Shown piece after piece: positions 11,254 to 16,931 of a stretch of DNA of 16,931 bases. Location of the stretch: the NCBI GenBank assembly GCA_003164275.1, contig PLSY01000366.1, forward strand, positions 1-16,931, read 5' to 3'. The translations under genes and the position numbers were made by a program. Each line of letters opens with the position of its first letter. Positions within the stretch are counted from its first letter, which is position 1. The stretch is from Acidimicrobiaceae bacterium (lineage in GTDB: Bacteria; Actinomycetota; Acidimicrobiia; Acidimicrobiales; RAAP-2). The notes under the pieces were generated by a model. That model searched no databases, was not told where the DNA came from, and saw nothing but the letters and a program-made list of their open reading frames with translations.

Positions 11254-13740
11254 GTGGTCAGTCTGCCGATGGGTTGTGTGATGACTGACGTCGACGCAAT
11301 CCGCTGGAGGGCCAGCGAGCACGACCTTGAATTTATCGACCTCGATACGTACGGGGTCGATCCCGCCGCGCGCGAAATCCTCCCGGCGCCTCTGTCTCGA
11401 CGGCTACAGGTTGCGGCTGTGAAGCGGCGATTCGGCACTCCTGTCATAGCTACGGCGGACCCAGACGACCTAATGGCCCAGGATTCGGTAAGGGCGGCAC
11501 TTGGGCGCGACTTCATCTCCGTTGTAGCCACAAATGATCAGATCGGTGCCTATTTGGATCGCCTTTATGGTTCCGAGAACTTGGATGCGGATGATGTCCA
11601 GGGGGGCTCATCTTCAGGAGGACCGGTCGGGGAGTTTCGCTCCAGCGAAGACGAATCGCCAGCTGACAACGAGCAACATGTAGATCCGCCGAAATCCTCG
11701 TTTGACTCGCTGATGGATCTAGCCACCGTGGCAACGGAACCGACGCCAGCGGTCGAAGCCGAACCGTCGGCAGCGGCTCGGGGTGTGCTCCAGGTTCCCG
11801 ATATTGAGCCGCTAGCAGCCGCTCTTCCGCCGCTCACGACGTCACCGCCGCCCATCACACAATCCGGCACCGCCGCTCTGGCCGCAAGGGCGGAGGAATT
11901 GGCCCGCACGATGCGGCCGGAGACACAGGAAGCGCTCGGCTCCACGGACGAGACCGCTGACCTGGTACACGAAGCCGTTTCCTCGTACCAGGAGCAGTTT
12001 GGCGACCCGCACGGCGAATCCCCCCCGCCGAGCAATTTCCAGGACATGTCGCATTTTCCTGCGTTGGCAAAAGCGCTGGTGGAAGGCAGCCGCGTGTCGC
12101 TCTCGGACATGGAGTCCGTTTTGGAGGAGCACGCCAAGTCCGATCAGAGTGTTGCCCGAATATTGACAGCTCGGGGATTGGTAACCGAAGCCGACCTGAT
12201 GTGGGGAATGGCCGAGGAGATGGGACTCGAGTTCGTCGACCTCGATGTGGTCGGCGTCAATTTTGCCGAAGTGGGGATCATCCCGGAATCGACCGCACGC
12301 CATCACAACGTGATTGTCATCGCCAGTAGAGATGGCACTCCGGTGGTCGCAGCGTCGAACCCAACTGATGTCTTTGCCATGGATGACCTACGGACCATCA
12401 TCGGTCGCAGCTTCATCGTGGTGGTTGCCACTCGCTCCCAGATCACGTCGTACATCGGGCGCGCCTTCAACAGCGGTGGTGACGCCAGTGACATGGCCAG
12501 GGAGGCATCCCTTGGTATTGACGGCACCAACGCCGAGAGCGGTGTAGACGACATTCAAGCCGTCACCGAAGAAGCGCCGATCGTTCGGTACGTGAACCTG
12601 TTGATCTTGCAAGCACTGAACGAACGGGCTTCGGACATCCACATCGAACCGACCGAGCATGACCTCCGTATCCGATATCGGATAGATGGTGTCCTCCACG
12701 ATGTGTCAACCGCTCCGCGGTCAATCGCTCCCGCCGTAACGACGCGGCTGAAGGTCATGGCGGACATGAACATCGCTGAGCACCGAATCCCTCAGGATGG
12801 TCGGATCTCCCTGAACGTGGGAAGCAAAGGGATCGACCTTCGCATGGCCACCCTTCCGACCATCTATGGAGAGAAAGTGGTGATGCGAGTCCTCGACAAG
12901 TCGAGCGTTGTTCTGGGATTCGCAGACCTTGGGTTCGAGGAGCACCTACTCAAGACCTACGCAGGGATTTACACCAAACCCTACGGGACCATCTTGGTCA
13001 CGGGCCCCACGGGATCTGGAAAGTCGACGACCCTCTATACGACGCTGACGGCCCTCAACTCACCTGAGAAGAACATCATCACCGTTGAGGACCCGGTCGA
13101 ACTACCGCTCAAGGGCGTCAATCAGGTCCAACTGAACCTCAAGGCGGGCCTGAACTTCGCCTCCGCCCTGAGGGCCATCCTTCGGTCGGACCCGGATATC
13201 GTGCTCGTCGGAGAGATCCGAGACAAAGAGACGGCGGTGATCGCGATCGAAGCCGCACTCACCGGACACATGGTGCTCGCCACACTGCATACGAACAATG
13301 CCGCCTCGACGCCCATGCGGCTGATTGAGATGGGCCTTGAGCCCTTCCTCGTCACCTCGTCAGTGTCTGGGGTTCTTGCCCAACGCTTGGCCCGCCGTCT
13401 TTGCATGCACTGCAAACAGGCTTACGAGCCGACTGAAGCCGAGATCGTGGGCGCGGGCTGGAGCATGGAGGAGGTCCAAGCCATGGGCGGACTGCCCGAA
13501 GTCTTCAAAGCGGTGGGCTGCTCAGCCTGCGCCAACACGGGGTATCGGGGTCGCAAAGCGTTGGCTGAACTCCTTCCGATGTCCGAGGAGATCGATCGTT
13601 CAATTATCGAAGGAGGTTCGGTGGACGAAATCCATAGGATCGCTGTCTCGCAAGGCATGACGACGCTGCGTCAGAGCGGATTGCGCAAGGCGATGGAGGG
13701 CGAAACAACCCTCGAAGAAGTGCTGCGAGTTGTGGCATGA
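11254..13740 (+). CDS. pilB: PilB type IV pilus extension ATPase with two N-terminal MshEN/GspE_N-like domains
   Basis: PilB is the cytosolic hexameric ATPase that powers pilus polymerisation. The 828 residues are longer than the usual 560-580. Order: first GspE_N/MshEN-like domain (about 14-106); acidic, Pro-rich linker (107-265); second such domain (about 268-405); ATPase N2 domain with ASDIHIEP (459-466); Walker A GPTGSGKST (584-592, Lys590); Asp box TVEDPVE; Walker B IVLVGEIRD (649-657, Glu654); His box TGHMVLATLHT; and zinc cysteines C717, C720, C756 and C759. The two N-terminal domains align with each other (LEFIDLD...GTPVIATADP against LEFVDLD...GTPVVAASNP). GTG 11254 is chosen because TAGATT lies 8 nt upstream; ATG 11281 in the same frame gives 819 residues and is an equal alternative, since neither has an SD. 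The stop overlaps the next gene in ATGA. Confidence 0.94.
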   Translation: MVSLPMGCVMTDVDAIRWRASEHDLEFIDLDTYGVDPAAREILPAPLSRRLQVAAVKRRFGTPVIATADPDDLMAQDSVRAALGRDFISVVATNDQIGAYLDRLYGSENLDADDVQGGSSSGGPVGEFRSSEDESPADNEQHVDPPKSSFDSLMDLATVATEPTPAVEAEPSAAARGVLQVPDIEPLAAALPPLTTSPPPITQSGTAALAARAEELARTMRPETQEALGSTDETADLVHEAVSSYQEQFGDPHGESPPPSNFQDMSHFPALAKALVEGSRVSLSDMESVLEEHAKSDQSVARILTARGLVTEADLMWGMAEEMGLEFVDLDVVGVNFAEVGIIPESTARHHNVIVIASRDGTPVVAASNPTDVFAMDDLRTIIGRSFIVVVATRSQITSYIGRAFNSGGDASDMAREASLGIDGTNAESGVDDIQAVTEEAPIVRYVNLLILQALNERASDIHIEPTEHDLRIRYRIDGVLHDVSTAPRSIAPAVTTRLKVMADMNIAEHRIPQDGRISLNVGSKGIDLRMATLPTIYGEKVVMRVLDKSSVVLGFADLGFEEHLLKTYAGIYTKPYGTILVTGPTGSGKSTTLYTTLTALNSPEKNIITVEDPVELPLKGVNQVQLNLKAGLNFASALRAILRSDPDIVLVGEIRDKETAVIAIEAALTGHMVLATLHTNNAASTPMRLIEMGLEPFLVTSSVSGVLAQRLARRLCMHCKQAYEPTEAEIVGAGWSMEEVQAMGGLPEVFKAVGCSACANTGYRGRKALAELLPMSEEIDRSIIEGGSVDEIHRIAVSQGMTTLRQSGLRKAMEGETTLEEVLRVVA

Positions 13741-15386
13741 GTCCGGTTACGGCGGAAACGAAGATGGAATGGTCGTCAAGACTGGCCGAGGCGCTGATAC
13801 AAGGTGGCTATGAGACCGAATCAAACCTCGCCCCCCTTGTCGCTGAGTCTCGGTCCACCGGACAACCACTCTCGGAAATCCTCATCAGTCGAAAGATTGC
13901 GTCCCCGGGGGTAGTCGTCGGGGCACTTGCCCATCTGGCTCATCTCCCGGCAGTAGATCTGGCTGTGATGATTCCGAGTCCGGAGGCCTCGGCCGCACTC
14001 CCGGACGCCCTGGCCCAGGAGTATGGCGCCGTCGCACTGCAGTTCGACGGGGGTGTGCTGGCCATCGCCTTCACCGAACCACCGACGACACAAGATATCG
14101 AGCTCCTTTCGGAGAAGCTCCGGTGCTCTCTGAATCCGGTCCTCGCCGATCCCACTGTCATTGGTCAATTCCTACGGCCCCCTGCGAATGTTCCGTCGCC
14201 CGGCCAGACGCCAGATTCGGAAATGGCTGGCAGCGAGTCCACAGGGGTGGAGGAACCGTCGGCGGTGACCGTCGACCAGATACTTGAACAGGGAATCCCA
14301 GCAGCTGCGACACATGGTGCATTTGGATTGCACATCGATGACCTCCTTCGCTATGCAGTCTCGGTCCGCGCTTCTGACCTTCACCTGACTGCTGGTCAGC
14401 CCGCCGCCATCCGCCTGCATGGAGCTATTCGCCCGATCGAAGGGTGCCCAGCCTTGGAGAACGAGGCCATTCGCGACATGGTGTTCGGCATCCTGCCGGC
14501 CTCGCAGAGGGAGCGTTTCGAAGAAGAGCATGAGCTCGACACTTCGCACTCCATCGCCAATGTCGGACGGTTCCGCGTCAATGTCTCGCTTCAGAGGGGC
14601 ACGGTAGCGGCAGCGCTCCGACCCATTCCCCACGAGATTCCGGAGTTCAGCACCCTCGGTATTCCAGATTCAGTGCAGTCATTTACCGAACTCCGGCGGG
14701 GTCTGGTCCTTGTCACCGGGCCGACCGGGTCAGGAAAGTCGACAACGCTGGCATCGCTGATTGACATCATCAATCGAACGAAGCCGATGCACATCGTGAC
14801 GGTGGAGGATCCGATCGAGTTCCTTCACGAGCACAAACGGTGCATCATCACGCAGCGAGAGATCGGAGAGGACACCAACTCGTTCTCGGAGGCCCTGCGG
14901 CGGGTTCTGCGTCAGGACCCTGATGTGATTCTTGTTGGCGAGCTCCGGGATCTCGAAACCATCTCTACGGCCTTGACTGCTGCTGAAACTGGTCACCTAG
15001 TCTTCGCCACTCTGCACACTCAGGATGCGCCGCAGACAATCGATCGAATCATCGATGTGTTCCCAACCAACCAGCAGGAGCAGATCAGGGTGATGCTGGC
15101 AGCCACCCTGGAGGGTGTCGTGACCCAGCAGTTGATCGTCAACGCAGAAGGTACCGGTCGAGTTGCTTGTTCAGAGGTCTTGGTCTGCACTTCGGCAATA
15201 CGTAACCTGATTCGCCAGAACAAGACGCACCAGATCTATTCGTTGATGCAGGTGGGCGGTTCGTTTGGCATGCAGACCATGGATCAAGGGTTGGCCAAGC
15301 TGGTGAAAGAGGGCGCGATCTCACAGAGCATCGCCTATGACCGATCCGCAAATGAAGAAGACCTCCGGAACCACCTGAACCAATGA
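13737..15386 (+). CDS. PilT-family ATPase with N-terminal MshEN-like domain (paralogue 2)
   Basis: A 549-residue protein whose C-terminal part (about 198-549) is a full PilT: RASDLHLTAGQPAAIRL (211-227), Walker A GPTGSGKST (328-336, Lys334), Asp box TVEDPIEFLHE, Walker B VILVGELRD (397-405, Glu402), His box ETGHLVFATLHT, and the PilT-typical AIRNLI (487-492) with KTHQIYSLMQ following. Residues about 12-147 resemble the MshEN/GspE_N domain of extension ATPases (RLAEALIQGGYETES..., PLSEILISRK..., LPAVDL), then a linker (148-195). PilT normally lacks this domain. Several conserved glycines of the c-di-GMP-binding motif are replaced (A17, S46, K53), so nucleotide binding is uncertain. ATG 13737 overlaps the pilB stop (ATGA), indicating translational coupling. 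It lies between pilB and pilC, suggesting it acts on the same motor. Confidence 0.9.
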   Translation: MSPVTAETKMEWSSRLAEALIQGGYETESNLAPLVAESRSTGQPLSEILISRKIASPGVVVGALAHLAHLPAVDLAVMIPSPEASAALPDALAQEYGAVALQFDGGVLAIAFTEPPTTQDIELLSEKLRCSLNPVLADPTVIGQFLRPPANVPSPGQTPDSEMAGSESTGVEEPSAVTVDQILEQGIPAAATHGAFGLHIDDLLRYAVSVRASDLHLTAGQPAAIRLHGAIRPIEGCPALENEAIRDMVFGILPASQRERFEEEHELDTSHSIANVGRFRVNVSLQRGTVAAALRPIPHEIPEFSTLGIPDSVQSFTELRRGLVLVTGPTGSGKSTTLASLIDIINRTKPMHIVTVEDPIEFLHEHKRCIITQREIGEDTNSFSEALRRVLRQDPDVILVGELRDLETISTALTAAETGHLVFATLHTQDAPQTIDRIIDVFPTNQQEQIRVMLAATLEGVVTQQLIVNAEGTGRVACSEVLVCTSAIRNLIRQNKTHQIYSLMQVGGSFGMQTMDQGLAKLVKEGAISQSIAYDRSANEEDLRNHLNQ

Positions 15387-15430
15387 CCGACAACTCAATC
15401 CATCTACGAAGTGGGGCACTGTGGCACTGA
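15383..15430 (+). CDS. Possible 15-codon linking ORF between pilT2 and pilC
   Basis: ATG at 15383 overlaps the stop of the preceding gene in ATGA, and the frame runs 15 codons (MTDNSIHLRSGALWH) to a TGA inside the pilC start region, overlapping pilC by 10 nt. It may only relay ribosomes from one gene to the next. It could also be chance, since a GGGG tract before the pilC GTG may suffice. Confidence 0.2.
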   Translation: MTDNSIHLRSGALWH

Positions 15431-16650
15431 CATTCGACTACAAGGTCCGGGATCGAGCCGGAACTCTCGTCGAGGGACAACTCGAGGGCGACAGTATGGC
15501 CCTCGTCGTTCGGCGGCTCCGCGAGATGGGCTACATGCCCATCTCCGTCACCCCTAAGTCAGCAGTCAACCTCAAGACCGAGATCAACATTCCCGGACTC
15601 TCGGACCGCGTAAAGCTGCGAGAAATTGCCGTCATAACCCGTCAACTTTCGACCATGGTCGACTCGGGCCTCTCGGTCGTGCGGTCCCTGGGAATCCTCG
15701 CCGCGCAGGTCGAGAATCAGACGCTCGCTAAGGCGCTCAACGAGATCAGGTTGGATCTTGAGCATGGATCGTCACTTTCTTTGGCCTGCGCGAAGCACCC
15801 GAAGATCTTTTCGCATCTGTACTGCACGCTGGTGCAAGCGGGAGAGATTGGCGGAAACCTCGACGATGTCCTCGGCAACCTCGCCACAACCATCGAAAAG
15901 CAAGCTCAGCTGAATCGAACGATCCGCTCGGCAATGACGTATCCGATGGTGGTCCTCAGCGTCATGGTGATCATCTTCACGGCAATGATCGTCTTCATCG
16001 TCCCTGTGTTTCAGAACCTCTTCAAGACCCTCGGTGGGAAACTTCCGCTTCCGACGCAGATACTGATCGAGGTCTCGCAGACGATCACCAGCCCTTGGGT
16101 GCTGTTGATCATCGCCGTCGTCATCGGCGGCATCATCGGACTTCGAAAGTGGATTGCCACAGAGGAAGGGCGTCGGAAGTGGGATCGGCTGATGTTGAAG
16201 CCGCCAATTTTTGGACCTCTATTCCATAAGGTTGCATTGGCCCGAGTCAGTGGCACTCTGGCTTCTCTGATCGGCTCAGGAGTGCCGATTCTCGAATCAT
16301 TGGATATCAGCGCAGAAACGGCCGGTAACCGCACGATAGGCGACGTTCTGATCGAGGCAAAGAATGGGGTGCGAGAAGGACGTCCTCTGGCTGATCCGCT
16401 GCGCCAACATGAGGACGTCATTCCGTCCCTTTTTGTGCAAATGGTCGAGGTGGGTGAACAGACCGGTGCATTGGATGGAATGCTGCGAAAGGTTGGCGAG
16501 TTCTACGACCAGGAGGTGGAAGTGACGGTTAACAATCTGACGGCGCTTCTCGAACCGCTATTGACGGTGGTCATGGGCGTGGGCGTTGGGATCATGGTGA
16601 TCTCCCTCTACCTGCCCATGTTTAGCTACATCAAGCTCATCCACAACTAG
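15421..16650 (+). CDS. pilC: PilC type IV pilus platform protein
   Basis: PilC is the inner-membrane platform on which PilB and PilT act. The 409 residues match the family (about 400). Seen: N-terminal FDYKVRDRAGTLVEGQLEG, then two GspF-type domains (about 70-193 and 273-395), each with the EVGEQTG/QAGEIGG-like signature (QAGEIGGNLDDVL at 139-151; EVGEQTGALDGML at 343-355). Membrane helices lie at about 172-195, 224-241 and 376-398, and the C-terminus YLPMFSYIKLIHN is typical (PMF..I). GTG 15421 is chosen because MALTFDYKVRD is the standard start; GGGG lies 4 nt before it. It is third in the pilB-pilT2-pilC unit, 34 nt after the preceding stop. No T-rich terminator follows; its stop overlaps that of a facing frame. 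Confidence 0.95.
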   Translation: MALTFDYKVRDRAGTLVEGQLEGDSMALVVRRLREMGYMPISVTPKSAVNLKTEINIPGLSDRVKLREIAVITRQLSTMVDSGLSVVRSLGILAAQVENQTLAKALNEIRLDLEHGSSLSLACAKHPKIFSHLYCTLVQAGEIGGNLDDVLGNLATTIEKQAQLNRTIRSAMTYPMVVLSVMVIIFTAMIVFIVPVFQNLFKTLGGKLPLPTQILIEVSQTITSPWVLLIIAVVIGGIIGLRKWIATEEGRRKWDRLMLKPPIFGPLFHKVALARVSGTLASLIGSGVPILESLDISAETAGNRTIGDVLIEAKNGVREGRPLADPLRQHEDVIPSLFVQMVEVGEQTGALDGMLRKVGEFYDQEVEVTVNNLTALLEPLLTVVMGVGVGIMVISLYLPMFSYIKLIHN

Positions 16651-16931
16651 CTGCTCCCTGAGAACCTGCTCCGAGTCTCCCTGGTCGACGGCGGCGCGAT
16701 TCCGGCAAGATTGCATTCATCTCGGCGAGGAGCCGGGGCAAATGGTCGCAGTGTCTTCGACTCAATCACCCTCTTGTTCAGATCGGTCCACAAGGCCTCG
16801 ACGACGGCGAAACGACGCCTGCCAACTGGTAGCCCAAAGAATTGTAACGAGATCGGTACAACAATCCTAAAGTTGTCGATCCCTCCGGACGATAGCAACT
16901 GCGGATGCCAATCCCGGTATTCGATATTGAT
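16647..16931 (-). CDS. Partial hypothetical protein, C-terminal 94 residues (enters from beyond the window)
   Basis: An open minus-strand frame with no stop from the right edge to TAG at 16647-16649, tail-to-tail with pilC (stops overlap). The visible end, with segments such as IEYRDWHPQLLSSGG and FRIVVPISLQFFGLPVGRRRF, looks like folded protein up to about residue 60, then becomes Pro/Arg-rich. I recognise no family. It may be the C-terminus of a longer gene; the last 30 residues are less convincing. The alternative is a chance open frame. Confidence 0.35.
   Translation of the reverse strand: MNIEYRDWHPQLLSSGGIDNFRIVVPISLQFFGLPVGRRRFAVVEALWTDLNKRVIESKTLRPFAPAPRRDECNLAGIAPPSTRETRSRFSGSS

Noticed and set aside
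11067..11531. Minus-strand 154-codon frame over the pilB start region
   Set aside because: Antisense to the pilB N-terminal domain, which repeats convincingly within the same protein; no family resemblance of its own.

Overview
The window looks like a chromosomal segment of a GC-rich, monoderm actinobacterium. Acidimicrobiia is my best guess, from the type IV pilus (T4P) gene set, the many GTG/TTG starts and the protein signatures; no rRNA or marker gene here proves it. T4P genes typical of such organisms are present (pilM, pilN, pilO, pilB, pilT, pilC), with no pilP or pilQ in view, as expected without an outer membrane. I see no transposase, integrase, tRNA, rRNA or CRISPR array.

Layout. 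1-1111 (-): N-terminal 370 codons of dxs (isoprenoid precursor synthesis). 1275-1652 (-): FlK-like hotdog thioesterase. 1722-4498 (+): tldD-tldE, a metalloprotease pair overlapping by GTGA. 4514-8435 (-): T4P arm one, comprising pilT1, a fused pilM-pilN gene and pilO. 8570-8989 (-): FmdB-type zinc-ribbon protein with a Ser-rich tail. 9103-9588 (+): moaC (molybdenum cofactor). 9642-9938 (-): unknown 98-residue protein behind a structured intergenic region. 10270-11070 (-): prepilin-peptidase-like protein lacking both catalytic aspartates. 11254-16650 (+): T4P arm two, comprising pilB, a second PilT with an added N-terminal domain, and pilC. The last 285 bases hold an open minus-strand frame that runs off the window.

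How the genes fit together. PilB (extension ATPase), two PilT paralogues (retraction-type ATPases), PilC (membrane platform) and the PilM-PilN/PilO alignment proteins form most of a T4P motor. Pilins are absent from the window, and the only prepilin-peptidase homologue looks proteolytically dead, so those functions must be encoded elsewhere. dxs, tldDE, moaC and fmdB are housekeeping neighbours.

Most interesting signals. (1) dxs and moaC share an arrangement: a TANNNT -10-like hexamer, exactly 7 nt, then the start codon of a 6- or 7-codon leader ORF whose TGA overlaps the main ATG (ATGA). This suggests leaderless mini-ORFs translationally coupled to the gene. Several other genes have a -10-like hexamer 6-8 nt before an SD-less start codon, consistent with frequent leaderless transcription. 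(2) The prepilin peptidase homologue keeps its zinc cysteines but has Glu and Arg where the two catalytic Asp should be. (3) PilM and PilN are one polypeptide, with the PilN peptide that normally binds PilM at the junction. (4) One PilT carries an MshEN/GspE_N-like domain, and PilB carries two related domains separated by a long linker.
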